A DNA stretch of 64,000 bases, taken from positions 1-64,000 of the forward strand of contig CAYGQC010000001.1 in the NCBI GenBank assembly GCA_964351875.1, in the 5' to 3' direction. Shown piece by piece: positions 25,243 to 34,735 of the stretch. Made by a program: the position numbers and the translations under genes. Under the pieces are notes generated by a model. It had not been told where the DNA came from. It made no database searches and saw only the letters and a program-made list of their open reading frames with translations. The stretch comes from JANSWO01 sp964351875. Lineage in GTDB: Bacteria > Pseudomonadota > Gammaproteobacteria > Pseudomonadales > Azotimanducaceae. Within the stretch, counting starts at the first letter, position 1; each line of letters begins with the position of its first letter.

Positions 25243-27102
25243 TCAGCGCCCGCGCATGAAGATCTGGTCGAGCTGAGCCAGCGTCTGGACGCGATAGGTC
25301 GGCCGACCATGGTTACATTGGCCCGCATTCTCGGTGACTTCCATTTCCCGCAGCAGAGCGTTCATTTCAGTGACGGTCAATCGCCGGCCAGCGCGCACGG
25401 AATGATGACAAGCCATTGTGGAGAGCAACTCGTCGCGATGGGCGGCGACCGCCTCAATGCCGGTGCTGTCATCGTCATAGCCGGCAAGGTCCGACAGCAC
25501 GTCGCGCAGCAACGCAGCAGCGTCGCCACCCGACAGCCAAACCGGCACCTCACGCACCATCACCGACTCCGGTCGCCGACGCTCAACCAGCAACCCCAGC
25601 TCCTCCAGAGCCGGCGCAAACCGTTCAGCCATATCGGCATCTGCCTGAGCCAGGAGCACCTCCTGGGGAACCAACAAGCGCTGGCGCGCCACGCCATCGG
25701 CGGCCCCGGCCGCTTTGAGCTTTTCGTAGGTCACCCGCTCATGAGCAGCGTGGGCATCGACGACAACCATGCCCTCCGCGTTCTCCGCGAGAATGTAGAT
25801 GCCGTGCAATTGCGCCAGGGCAAAGCCCAGCGGCGGTATCGCCTGCGCTTCGTCCGGGCTTTGAGTGCTCGGCGTCGCACCAGCAACCTGCTCACCGCGA
25901 CGCGCAAATTCTGCTGCAGGCGAGGCGATCAGCGGCTCCCGTCCAAGCGAGGCCTCTGCAAACGGTGGCGGCTGGCGCCAGTTGCCCGCCGCTTGCGCGG
26001 AATTGAGCGCCAAGCCTCTCTGTTGCGACAGCTGAGCTGCCCCGGCGCTGACGCTGCCCGGCGGCTGACTCACGATAGGCGCCGCCTGCACATCGCCTGG
26101 CCGCAACTCACGCAGCGCTCGGTGCAGGCGAGAGAAAATAAAGTCGTGCACGGTGCGTGCTTCGCGAAACCGCACTTCGTGTTTGGTCGGATGAACATTA
26201 ACGTCCACCAGTTCCGGATCGAGCTCGAGATACAACGCGAACACGACGTGCCGACCGTGGAAGGTGACGTCTCGATAGGCCTGCCGCACGGCGTGAGCAA
26301 CGATCTTGTCCCGCACATGCCGGCCGTTGACGAAGAAATACTGCTGATCCGCATTGCTGCGAGTTAGGGTCGGCTCGGCAACCCAGCCGTGCAGTCGCAG
26401 CCCATCGGGCAGCGATTCGTCGATCGCCAGGCTGCGCTGGGGGAACTCGCGCCCGAGAATGCTGCCGAGGCGACGTAGCGGCTCACCACCCGGCAAACGC
26501 AGGCCGGCCCGGCCTCTGATATTCAGCTCGAACGCCACGCGGAAATTCGCCAACGCGAGTCGCCTGACCGTGGTTTCGATGTGGTTTTGTTCCGTTCGTT
26601 CGGTCTTCAGGAACTTGCGCCGGGCGGGTGTGTTGAAGAACAGATCTTTCACTTCCACCGTTGTGCCTGGCGGGTGCGCCGCCGGCACAACTTCGCCGCC
26701 GCGCTCGCCCGCGATGCGGATCTGCCACGCATCACCACTATTTGCCTCGCGCGAGGTTATCGTCAGAATCGATACCGAAGCCGCGCTGGCGAGTGCTTCG
26801 CCGCGAAACCCGAGACTGGCAATTCCGGCGAGATCGGACGCCTGGCGAATCTTGCTGGTGGCGTGGCGCGAGATGGCGAGCGGCAGGTCGTCGCGATGGA
26901 TACCCACACCGTCGTCGCGAACACTGATGCGCTTGATACCGCCGCCCTCGATATCGATGCGAATACTGCTGGCCCCGGCATCAATGGCGTTCTCGACCAG
27001 CTCTTTAACGATGGAAGCCGGCCGCTCAACCACCTCGCCTGCCGCGATCTGGTCGGCAACGAAACTGTCTAGCCTGGCGATTCTTTGGGCGGGGGAACTC
27101 AC
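25243..27102 (-). CDS. mutL: MutL, DNA mismatch repair protein (endonuclease type)
   Basis: A 619-residue mismatch repair protein. The GHKL ATPase motifs ELVENAIDAGA, DDGVGI and GFRGEALAS occupy the N-terminus and a low-complexity linker follows. The C-terminal domain holds DAHAAHERVTYE, ACHHSVRAG and CNHGRPT, the metal-binding set of MutL proteins with their own nicking activity, as known for P. aeruginosa and in contrast to E. coli MutL. This implies a MutH-independent repair path. The start overlaps the amiB stop by 4 bases. Confidence 0.96.
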   Translation of the reverse strand: MSSPAQRIARLDSFVADQIAAGEVVERPASIVKELVENAIDAGASSIRIDIEGGGIKRISVRDDGVGIHRDDLPLAISRHATSKIRQASDLAGIASLGFRGEALASAASVSILTITSREANSGDAWQIRIAGERGGEVVPAAHPPGTTVEVKDLFFNTPARRKFLKTERTEQNHIETTVRRLALANFRVAFELNIRGRAGLRLPGGEPLRRLGSILGREFPQRSLAIDESLPDGLRLHGWVAEPTLTRSNADQQYFFVNGRHVRDKIVAHAVRQAYRDVTFHGRHVVFALYLELDPELVDVNVHPTKHEVRFREARTVHDFIFSRLHRALRELRPGDVQAAPIVSQPPGSVSAGAAQLSQQRGLALNSAQAAGNWRQPPPFAEASLGREPLIASPAAEFARRGEQVAGATPSTQSPDEAQAIPPLGFALAQLHGIYILAENAEGMVVVDAHAAHERVTYEKLKAAGAADGVARQRLLVPQEVLLAQADADMAERFAPALEELGLLVERRRPESVMVREVPVWLSGGDAAALLRDVLSDLAGYDDDSTGIEAVAAHRDELLSTMACHHSVRAGRRLTVTEMNALLREMEVTENAGQCNHGRPTYRVQTLAQLDQIFMRGR

Positions 27103-28433
27103 GAACTGGTCGGTATCACGAGAACCTGGCCAATGCGCAGACGATCGTTCGCGAGCGAATTCGCCGAGCGCAGTGCCCGAGTGCTGATGCCATAGCGCAT
27201 CGCGATTTCGGACAGGGTATCGCCAGGCTCTATCCGATAGCGCTGGGGCTCCGAGGCGGAACGGCTGGCCAACAGCGTGCCAGTCGGCGGCTCGGCTTTC
27301 AGATACGCCTGAATGCCGGCGCTCACCGCTTTCGCGATCTTGCGCTGATGCTCGCGCTGGCTCAGTCGTTTGGCTTCGCTCGGGTTCGACAGGTAACCGG
27401 TCTCCACCAGAATCGACGGCATATCCGGTGATTTCAGAACCACAAAACCAGCCTGCTCGATGCGCCGTTTGTGCAGCTTGGTGACCTTGCCGAGCTCATA
27501 GGCTACGGTTTCCGCGGCCGCCAGACTCGCCGCCAGGGAGGCGTCCATCGACAGCTCCCACAGCACTTTTGCCAGCAGTGGGTCCTTGTCATCGAGGCTC
27601 ACGGAGCCGACTCCGCCGATCAGATCCGAGGCATTCTCGCGATCGGCAAGCCAGCGCGCCTGCTCGCTCGTCGCGCCTTTATTGGACAAGGTATAGACCG
27701 ACGCGCCCGTCACCTCGGACGATCTGAATGCGTCCGCGTGAATGGAGACGAAGAGATCCGCGCGCTGCTCCCGGGCAATACGCGTGCGATCAGGCAGCGC
27801 GATGTAGTAATCGCCATCACGCACGAGGAACGCCTCAAAGCCATCAACGCCATCCAGCAGGCGCTTGATCTCCCGGGCAATGCTCAGCACAACCTGCTTT
27901 TCATAAACCTTACCCTGGCCTATCGCGCCCGGGTCTTCACCGCCGTGGCCGGCATCGATCGCGACCAGCACGTTGCGATTGCGCTTGGGTGCTGCCGGTG
28001 GCTTGACTGGTTTGGCGGAGGCATCAACCAAGTCGACCACGAGGCGGTGGCCATAGGGCGAAACTGGCGCGAGCGTGAAATGTCGCGGTTCAAGCGGTCG
28101 GTTCAGATCGAGCACTACGCGGTAGCCATTGCCGCGCGCGCCACCGCGGATGCTTTTGACATCGCGGTTGCTGGACAGCACGTCGGTATCGAACCCGCGC
28201 ACGGCGGACACATCGAACAGATCGACCACCACGCGGCTCGGGTTGTCTAGCGTAAACAGCTCGTAACGAACCGGCGAGCGGGTATCGAGAACGAGGCGCG
28301 TGTAGTCCGGCGCCTGGTGCGAGCGAATGCCGCGCAGGTCATCAGCCGCCGCGCCCGGCGCCACAGCCAGCAGCGCCGTGATAAACAGGATCAACGGGAT
28401 CAACAGCAGTGGTGGTTCAGCTCTGGCAGACAT
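27099..28433 (-). CDS. amiB: AmiB/AmiC-type N-acetylmuramoyl-L-alanine amidase
   Basis: A 444-residue exported cell-separation amidase. From the ATG at 28433 there is a signal peptide (ending GAAA), an AMIN domain (about 30-120, YTRLVLDTRSPVRYELF), an Amidase_3 zinc domain (IDAGHGGEDPG, SIHADAF, VETGYLSN) and a C-terminal LysM domain (YRIEPGDTLSEIAMRYGIS). It cleaves the amide bond of peptidoglycan at the septum. The LysM domain is as in AmiB. Its start overlaps tsaE by 17 bases and its end overlaps mutL by 4. Confidence 0.95.
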   Translation of the reverse strand: MSARAEPPLLLIPLILFITALLAVAPGAAADDLRGIRSHQAPDYTRLVLDTRSPVRYELFTLDNPSRVVVDLFDVSAVRGFDTDVLSSNRDVKSIRGGARGNGYRVVLDLNRPLEPRHFTLAPVSPYGHRLVVDLVDASAKPVKPPAAPKRNRNVLVAIDAGHGGEDPGAIGQGKVYEKQVVLSIAREIKRLLDGVDGFEAFLVRDGDYYIALPDRTRIAREQRADLFVSIHADAFRSSEVTGASVYTLSNKGATSEQARWLADRENASDLIGGVGSVSLDDKDPLLAKVLWELSMDASLAASLAAAETVAYELGKVTKLHKRRIEQAGFVVLKSPDMPSILVETGYLSNPSEAKRLSQREHQRKIAKAVSAGIQAYLKAEPPTGTLLASRSASEPQRYRIEPGDTLSEIAMRYGISTRALRSANSLANDRLRIGQVLVIPTSS

Positions 28434-28833
28434 TAAGCGTTCGGCCCGTTCCTTCGACAGCAAGCGACACAGTGACATCCGCTGGCGCGATGATCCCCGC
28501 GCCCTGCTCCGGCCATTCGATGAGCTTGAGCGCCGGCGATGTCAGCAGCTCGTCGATGCCAATAAGGAGCAACTCTTCGGGATCGTTTATTCGGTAGAGA
28601 TCAAAATGATATATGTCGCGGCCATCGATCTCATAGGGTTCCAGCAGCGTGTAGGTGGGGCTCTTAACCGCCCCTGAATAGCCGAGGCTGCGCAGCATGC
28701 CACGCACGAGCGTGGTCTTGCCCGCCCCAAGGTCGCCGCTGAGGTAGACAATACTATCCGGCGCCAGGCTTTTGATCAGCTCGGCACCTGCAGCTTCGGT
28801 GGCCGCCTCATCGGCGAGAAACCGGCCGGCCAC
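28417..28833 (-). CDS. tsaE: TsaE, ATPase of the tRNA t6A synthesis complex
   Basis: A 138-residue ATPase with P-loop GDLGAGKTTLVRG, then SPTYTLLEPYE and YHFDLYR. It assists TsaB and TsaD in forming threonylcarbamoyladenosine at tRNA position 37. Its end overlaps the amidase start; its start abuts the nnrD stop. Confidence 0.96.
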   Translation of the reverse strand: MAGRFLADEAATEAAGAELIKSLAPDSIVYLSGDLGAGKTTLVRGMLRSLGYSGAVKSPTYTLLEPYEIDGRDIYHFDLYRINDPEELLLIGIDELLTSPALKLIEWPEQGAGIIAPADVTVSLAVEGTGRTLNVCQS

Positions 28834-30332
28834 TACGTTACCTCGCTGGCCGAACGGCGCGTCAGCAACGACAACTCATCAATAACATCGCTCGCAAGTA
28901 ACGACAGCTCGCCCGTGCGGGTGCTGGCGGCATCCGCCGAGGCGCTATGCAGAGCAACCGCCGTAGCTAGCTGATCGAAAGCATCTCCGGCTGCGTTGCC
29001 AAGCATTGCAGCCGCCACGCCACAGAGCACGTCACCCATTCCGCCGCTGGCCATACCGGGATTGCCATGGGCGCAGACCGAGAGCCGCCCATCCGGTCCG
29101 GCGACGACTGATCCGGGGCCCTTTAATACGACATAAGCGTCATAGCGTTCTGCCATTCGAACGGCCGCCGTATATCGATCGGCTTCAACCTCGTTCGCCG
29201 TCATTGAGAGCAGCCGCGCCGCTTCGCCCACGTGGGGCGTTAACAGCCACGGGGAACAATGACCCGGTGCACCGTATCGCTGTGCCAGATCCGCCAGCCA
29301 GAAGAGACCATCGGCATCGATCACACTCGGACGATCAGCCGCCAGCGCATACTCGAACTGCTGCCGGCCCCAGGCCTGGCGGCCCAGGCCCGGGCCGAGA
29401 GCAACCACGTCGGCCCGCATCAGACCTCGAGCCGGATCGTCAGTGACCATGACTTCCGGACAGCGAACCTGCAGGCCCGTTCGATGCTCAGCGCGAGTCA
29501 GCGCCGTCACAAGCCCAGCCCCCGACCTCAACGCCGCCTCACTGGCCAGGGTTACCGCGCCGGCCATGCCATGGTCGCCGCCGATCACGAGAACATGGCC
29601 GGCATCGCCTTTATGGTCGCGCCGCCCGCGCGTGGGCAACGCCCGCCGATCAAAACAATGCCAGGGTACGCCGATGCTGCGATCCGTCTCGGTATAGCCC
29701 AGATCGTCGAGCAGTAGACGCCCGGTCACGTCCAGGCCAGGGCCCGTCACACAGCCGCGCTTGGCGCCGAGAAACGTGATGGTGGCATCCGCGGCTACCG
29801 CATCGCCGGCAATACCGCCGCTGTCCGCGACGAGGCCACTGGGTAGATCAAGCGCAAAAACCGGGGAATCCGCCGCATTGATCGCTTCGACCGCCGCGCG
29901 ATAGGCCGGCCGCAGATCGCCCGACAGACCGGTTCCAAGCAATGCGTCGACAATCACGTCGCAGCGCCAGTCCACCAGGTCAGGGTCATCACCAGCCATG
30001 ACAGGAACACGTGCGGCAAGAGCGGATTCCTGCGCTTTTAGCGCGTCGCCCTGCAGGGCATCGGCACGGCCAAGCTGCCAAACCCGCACAGAAAATCCTG
30101 CTTTCCTGGCAAGCTCAGCCACCACGTAACCGTCACCGGCATTGTTGCCTTTGCCGCAGCACACCAGCAGCGAGTTTGCGTCGGGCCACAAATCTGTGAG
30201 GCTGTCGAAGGCCGCCCGGCCAGCGCGTCTCATGAGCTCAAATGTCGGGATTCCGAGCGAGGTAGATGCACGCTCATCCAGCCGCCGGCTTTGCGCGCTT
30301 GTGTACACTCTGTCGACGCCGATTAACGACAC
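28833..30332 (-). CDS. nnrD: NnrD/NnrE, bifunctional NAD(P)HX repair enzyme
   Basis: A 499-residue repair enzyme. The N-terminal half is the YjeF epimerase domain (ELMRRAGRAAFDSL, CGKGNNAGDGYVVA), the C-terminal half the ADP-dependent dehydratase (GDAGHVLVIGGDHGMAGAV, KGPGSVVAGPDG, NPGMASGGMGDVL). It restores NAD(P)H from the damaged hydrated form. I chose the GTG at 30332; the ORF extends to 30461 but that piece would run over queG on the other strand. First gene of the long leftward run. Confidence 0.94.
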   Translation of the reverse strand: MSLIGVDRVYTSAQSRRLDERASTSLGIPTFELMRRAGRAAFDSLTDLWPDANSLLVCCGKGNNAGDGYVVAELARKAGFSVRVWQLGRADALQGDALKAQESALAARVPVMAGDDPDLVDWRCDVIVDALLGTGLSGDLRPAYRAAVEAINAADSPVFALDLPSGLVADSGGIAGDAVAADATITFLGAKRGCVTGPGLDVTGRLLLDDLGYTETDRSIGVPWHCFDRRALPTRGRRDHKGDAGHVLVIGGDHGMAGAVTLASEAALRSGAGLVTALTRAEHRTGLQVRCPEVMVTDDPARGLMRADVVALGPGLGRQAWGRQQFEYALAADRPSVIDADGLFWLADLAQRYGAPGHCSPWLLTPHVGEAARLLSMTANEVEADRYTAAVRMAERYDAYVVLKGPGSVVAGPDGRLSVCAHGNPGMASGGMGDVLCGVAAAMLGNAAGDAFDQLATAVALHSASADAASTRTGELSLLASDVIDELSLLTRRSASEVT

Positions 30333-30372
30333 GCTTGCCCCATGAACAACCCATTGACCGCCGGAGTATAAG

Positions 30373-31452
30373 TTGCCGTCAGTGCATTTGGGGAAGTTGC
30401 GGGAGTTGGCCGAGGAAATTCGCCAGTGGGGTGCGCAGGCGGGTTTCGATGAGATCCGCATTACCGAAGCGGACGTCGGCGAGCACGGCCCGCGGTTCGA
30501 CGCCTGGCTGGACGCGGGGTTACACGGCGGCGGGGACGGAGACCTTGGTTACCTCGAGCGGCACCGGGATCTGCGGGTAGAACCGGGGGCGCTCGAGCCA
30601 GGCACGCGTCGAGTGATCAGCGCGCGTATGAACTACTTAAGCGCCGATGATCCGCAGCCGGTGAAACTGTTAGACCAACCAGACAAAGGCTACATCGCGC
30701 GCTATAGCCTGGGCCGCGACTACCACAAGGTGCTACGGCGCAGGCTGGCTAAACTCGCCACACGCCTGAAAGATGAAGCCGGCGCCAACGTCGCCCGAGC
30801 GTTCACAGACTCAGCGCCGGTTTTAGAGAAAGGTCTGGCCGAACGTTCCGGGCTCGGCTGGATCGGTAAAAACACGCTCCTGCTTAACGCGGACGCCGGC
30901 TCGTTTTTTTTCCTTGGCGAGATCTATACCGACCTGGAACTACCTGTCGATGCACCGACCGAACAGCCGGGCTGCGGCAAATGCTCGGCGTGTATCACCG
31001 TGTGCCCGACCCAGGCGTTCGTCGGGCCACAACAACTGGACGCCCGGCGCTGCATCTCGTATCTGACCATCGAAAACAAAGGCCCGATCCCCGAAGAGTT
31101 TCGGGTGGCCATCGGCAATCGGATTTTCGGTTGTGACGACTGCCAGTTGTTTTGCCCCTGGAATCGCTTCGCGCAACCGAGCAGCGAGGCAGACTTCGCG
31201 CCGCGCAACGGGCTGCAACAGCCGGATCTTCTGGATCTGTGGAGTTGGGACGAAGAGGCGTTTCTGCACAAAACCGAGGGCAGCGCGATACGGCGAATCA
31301 ACTACCACCAATGGCGGCGCAATCTAGCCATTGCGCTGGGCAACGCGCCACCGAGCGAGCACGTATTGGCCGCGTTAACCAATGCGCTAGCCGGCGCATC
31401 AGACCTCGTGGTTGAGCACATTCAGTGGGCGATCGAACGCCAGCAAGCCTAG
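30373..31452 (+). CDS. queG: QueG, epoxyqueuosine reductase
   Basis: A 359-residue cobalamin- and iron-sulphur-dependent enzyme for the last step of queuosine synthesis in tRNA. Two [4Fe-4S] motifs are visible: CGKCSACITVCPTQAF and CDDCQLFCPWN, with the catalytic region GWIGKNTLL. The TTG at 30373 is preceded by GGAG with six bases spacing. It is divergent from nnrD with about 40 bp between starts and convergent with orn, as in E. coli and Pseudomonas. Confidence 0.96.
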   Translation: MPSVHLGKLRELAEEIRQWGAQAGFDEIRITEADVGEHGPRFDAWLDAGLHGGGDGDLGYLERHRDLRVEPGALEPGTRRVISARMNYLSADDPQPVKLLDQPDKGYIARYSLGRDYHKVLRRRLAKLATRLKDEAGANVARAFTDSAPVLEKGLAERSGLGWIGKNTLLLNADAGSFFFLGEIYTDLELPVDAPTEQPGCGKCSACITVCPTQAFVGPQQLDARRCISYLTIENKGPIPEEFRVAIGNRIFGCDDCQLFCPWNRFAQPSSEADFAPRNGLQQPDLLDLWSWDEEAFLHKTEGSAIRRINYHQWRRNLAIALGNAPPSEHVLAALTNALAGASDLVVEHIQWAIERQQA

Positions 31453-31461
31453 CGGCGCCTG

Positions 31462-32010
31462 TTAGTCAGACTTACTGATCAGAAAGTGCTCGCGGTAGTG
31501 ACGCAGCTCATCGATAGACTCTCGAATATCAGACAGCGCCGTGTGTTCGTTGCGTTTCACGACGCCGCCTGCGACGTCAGGATTCCAGCGCCGCGCCAGT
31601 TCTTTCACCGTGCTCACGTCAATGAGTCGATAGTGCAGATAGTCATTGAGCGCGGGCATGTAGCGGCTGAGGAAACGACGGTCCTGCCAGACCGAGTTGC
31701 CGCACAACGGCGCTCGGCCTGCCTCCACATACTCACCGATGAAAGCCAGCGTGCGAGCCTCGGCTTCCGCTGTGGACACCTTCGACGCTCGCACCCTCTC
31801 GGTAAGACCCGACGCGCCGTGGTGGGTAGTGTTCCACTCATCCATACCGGCGAGCACGTTATCGCTCACATGAATCGCAAGCTCCGGCCCCTCGGCGATC
31901 GTCTCGAGATTGGCGTCGGTGACAATCGTGGCAATCTCGATGATGTGATCCGTGGCGGGGATAAGACCCGTCATTTCCAGATCAATCCACACCAGTACGT
32001 CCTGACTCAA
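31462..32010 (-). CDS. orn: Orn, oligoribonuclease
   Basis: A 182-residue DEDDh 3'-5' exoribonuclease that degrades dinucleotides such as pGpG. WIDLEMTGL carries the D-E pair, NSVWQDRRF the next Asp, and HTALSDIRESI the His and last Asp. Its pGpG activity links it to cyclic di-GMP turnover, which is relevant for the fimX-like gene here. It ends 9 bp from the queG stop. Confidence 0.97.
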   Translation of the reverse strand: MSQDVLVWIDLEMTGLIPATDHIIEIATIVTDANLETIAEGPELAIHVSDNVLAGMDEWNTTHHGASGLTERVRASKVSTAEAEARTLAFIGEYVEAGRAPLCGNSVWQDRRFLSRYMPALNDYLHYRLIDVSTVKELARRWNPDVAGGVVKRNEHTALSDIRESIDELRHYREHFLISKSD

Positions 32011-32115
32011 GCTACGCTCCCTATTCCTGTCGACTGACCGTCGCGCACTGATTATGGCAAAGACGAGACGCTATTCGGCGTTATCATGCGAGCCTGAATA
32101 CCCAGGGCCTACGCC

Positions 32116-32928
32116 ATGACCGACAAGCTACTCGACGTTGACGCCGCCAAAGCGTTGCTGGCCAATGACAGCCGTGACGTCATGTTGATCCAGGTGACGA
32201 GTGAGGCGACATATTTACAGGCTCACCTGCCTGGCGCCGTTCTGGTCACCCCCGCGGAGCTCGTCAGCGGAGAGCCGCCCGCCACCGGCAAACTTCCGTC
32301 GCTGACGCGATTGCAGGGACTCTTTCAACGGCTCGGTCACACAAACCGCCGCCACTATCTCGTGGTCGATGACGAGGGCGGCGGCTGGGCCGGGCGTTTC
32401 ATCTGGACTCTGGACATCATTGGTCACCAGCAGTGGAGCTACCTTGATGGCGGCATGCATGCCTGGCACGCCGCGGGCGAAGCATTCAGCACGGACCCGG
32501 TCGAACCGACGCCGCTAGCCAGCCCGCCAGAGATCGACCTCGACTACACACCGCTGGCGAAGTACGACGAAATCATCGCCAGGCTCGGCGAAGAAGACCT
32601 CGTCATCTGGGACGTTCGCTCATACGAAGAATTCACGGGCGCCCGCCCGGCCGCTGCACGCTCCGGCCATATCCCCGGCGCCGTGCATCTCGACTGGGAA
32701 GCGTTGAAAGATCCAACCCGCGATATGCGGCTCGTGAGCAACCTCGGCGAACTGCTGGGCCGCCATGGCATAACCGCTGACAAAGAAATCATCACCCACT
32801 GCCAGACGCACCACCGCTCCGGGCTGTCTTACCTGGTTGGCCGGCTACTAGGGTTCCCAAGGATTCGCGCCTACCACGGCTCCTGGTCCGAATGGGGCAA
32901 CCGCGACGACACGCCGATCGAGCAGTAG
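32116..32928 (+). CDS. rhdA: RhdA, thiosulfate:cyanide sulfurtransferase (rhodanese)
   Basis: A 270-residue tandem rhodanese. The N-terminal domain has no active cysteine (VVDDEGGGWAG), while the C-terminal domain has the loop CQTHHRSG, the same catalytic loop known from Azotobacter RhdA. The enzyme transfers sulfane sulfur and may serve Fe-S repair or cyanide detoxification. It precedes psd by 5 bases, the same pair found in Pseudomonas. Confidence 0.93.
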   Translation: MTDKLLDVDAAKALLANDSRDVMLIQVTSEATYLQAHLPGAVLVTPAELVSGEPPATGKLPSLTRLQGLFQRLGHTNRRHYLVVDDEGGGWAGRFIWTLDIIGHQQWSYLDGGMHAWHAAGEAFSTDPVEPTPLASPPEIDLDYTPLAKYDEIIARLGEEDLVIWDVRSYEEFTGARPAAARSGHIPGAVHLDWEALKDPTRDMRLVSNLGELLGRHGITADKEIITHCQTHHRSGLSYLVGRLLGFPRIRAYHGSWSEWGNRDDTPIEQ

Positions 32929-32933
32929 CAGAC

Positions 32934-33761
32934 ATGTCGAAGCCTTTCATCGCGCTGCAGAGGGCGTTGCCGCAGCACGCGCTATCACGGTTTGGCGGAT
33001 CGATCGCTGCTAGCGAACGGCGCTGGCTCGCCCAGCCGCTTATCCGTGGGTTCATGCGCGTATACAAGGTTGATCTCGCGGAAGCCGAACGCGACCAGCC
33101 CCAGGACTATCGCTCGTTCAACGATTTCTTCACGAGAAGCCTAAACCCCGATGCTCGGCCGCTCCCCGAAGACGCGAGCGCCATCGCGTGCCCCGCCGAC
33201 GGCACCGTCAGCGAAGCCGGACAAATCGAATCGAATCAGTTGCTGCAGGCAAAAGGCTTTCACTATTCAGCCGATGCGCTGATCGGCGGTGGACCTCTCA
33301 CCGGCGCATTCGACGGAGGCAGCTTCGCGACCATCTACCTCGCACCGAGCAACTACCACCGGGTGCTCATGGCGCTCGCTGGGAGGCGCTATGGGTGCGG
33401 TGCCATTCGGGGCGAGTTGTAGTCCGTTTATGCGACATGCGCTGGCTAGGTCGAAGCACTGTTCGCGCGTAACGAACGGCTCGTGTGCGAGTTCGAAGCC
33501 GACTTCGGACCGTTTGTGGTTGTACTTGTCGGCGCGCTAATCGTTGCCAGCATCGAGGCCGTGTTCGATGCGCCCGAATCACCCTACCGCGAGCAGATCG
33601 AAACTGAACACGACGTTCGCTTCGAACGCGGTGACGAGCTGGGGCGGTTTCTGCTGGGCTCGACGGCAATTGTGCTGTTGCCGAAGGGCGCTGGCGTGAT
33701 CAGCATCGATACCGACGAAGCGGTGCAGATGGGCCAGTCGATCGGACTGGTTTCTACCTAG
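32934..33761 (+). pseudogene. psd: psd, phosphatidylserine decarboxylase interrupted by two in-frame TAG codons
   Basis: One reading frame runs from ATG 32934 to TAG 33761, interrupted by TAG at 33420-33422 and 33447-33449. The front part (YRSFNDFFTRSLNPDARP, CPADGTVSEAGQI, YLAPSNYHRVLM) and the back part (LFARNERLVCEFEADFGPFVVVLVGALIVASIEAVF, and the LGST autocleavage site in RFLLGSTAIVL) match Psd, and the distance between anchors equals E. coli Psd exactly. Only the patch from about 33385 to 33460 is scrambled. Psd makes phosphatidylethanolamine and is usually essential, so either this gene is dead and replaced, or the sequence contains errors. TAG is used as an ordinary stop by neighbouring genes. 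Confidence 0.85.
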
Positions 33762-33794
33762 GGAACAGTGGTGGGTGCGAAACAACCATCGAGA

Positions 33795-34526
33795 CTAGTG
33801 CCTGTGTTTGGACGCAGTCTTCGAATTCCTGGAGATGAGTCTTCTTCGCTCCGGGATTTTTACAAGCAGCTCCAGTTCTTTGTGTGCGCACCGCCCTACC
33901 CACATACTTGCTTGGCTTGACGCCTCCAGCAGGTTGAGCGCCACGTTCATGGCAATCTCGTGCGAACCCGTGTCGATCTTCCCTAGCTCGCGTAAGGCCC
34001 AGCAACACGCTTGCTTCACATGCTGACGATCATCTCTCGAAGCGCGCTCAATCAGAGTAGCGAACGTCTCGCTGACATCCTCGTCGATCCTTGGCTGCTT
34101 CATGCAATGGTTGGCAATGAGCGCCAGCCCGGCACGCCTTGTGTATAGAGCGTCATCTGCTATCCAGCGTGCTGCAAGATCCGCGACATCGAGAACCTGC
34201 TCGGATACTCGCTTGGCGAAATGATCACACACACCCCACGAATCGAGTTCGCTAACCCATTTGCCCAATTCATCGGCCGCTTTGTCTGCAAACGGCGCGA
34301 TGAGTACGGCGAGGATCCGTGCCTCGTGAACGTCGGTACTCCAAAGCTGTTTCGCCAGCAGCTCGTCTTGTCCCAACCGTCGTGCCAGCTTCCGAAGTTC
34401 CGCTGTACTGACGCCGAGAACCTTCCGAACGGGTACGCCGCGTCTGTTCGCTGTCGCGCGCATGCCTTTAGACGCCAACGACTCCAGTTCGCGGAGCAGG
34501 GCCGACAGATTTGTGCGTTCACTCAA
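33795..34526 (-). CDS. DNA alkylation repair protein, AlkD-like
   Basis: About 243 residues built of alpha-helical HEAT-like repeats of the AlkD/COG4912 family (VSTAELRKLARRL, LWSTDVHEARILAVL, SELDSWGVCDHFA, RWIADDALYTRRAGLALI). AlkD glycosylases remove N3- or N7-alkyl purines without flipping the base. The start is uncertain; I prefer the TTG at 34526 (SERTNLSALLRELESL) over the more distant TTG at 34577. No ATG is available early. The gene stands alone. Confidence 0.82.
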   Translation of the reverse strand: MSERTNLSALLRELESLASKGMRATANRRGVPVRKVLGVSTAELRKLARRLGQDELLAKQLWSTDVHEARILAVLIAPFADKAADELGKWVSELDSWGVCDHFAKRVSEQVLDVADLAARWIADDALYTRRAGLALIANHCMKQPRIDEDVSETFATLIERASRDDRQHVKQACCWALRELGKIDTGSHEIAMNVALNLLEASSQASMWVGRCAHKELELLVKIPERRRLISRNSKTASKHRH

Positions 34527-34735
34527 TTGACACCGCCTCGCGGGGTTGCCTGGGGCTCGGAATCCGAGGCAACACAACGCGATGATGCCTCTCGAGGGTT
34601 TATTTTGAGCTTTTTTTCACGCTACTGTCGAAATCACCGGAGCTCATTCGTTATTCAATCAAGCGCTGGTCCGACTGGCGTATTTGGGCTTCGTCATAAC
34701 GGAGACCGCTACCACAACAAAATGAGAGACCTGTT

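Noticed and set aside
25195..26367. Plus-strand 390-codon ORF opposite miaA and mutL
   Set aside because: It is a shadow frame; His/Arg/Gln-rich composition and no domain, while mutL on the other strand is unmistakable.
33420..33449. TAG codons in psd as pyrrolysine or suppressor recoding
   Set aside because: TAG ends several normal genes nearby (kinase, pilin, oxidoreductase), and the surrounding patch is scrambled too, so decay or sequence error is more likely.
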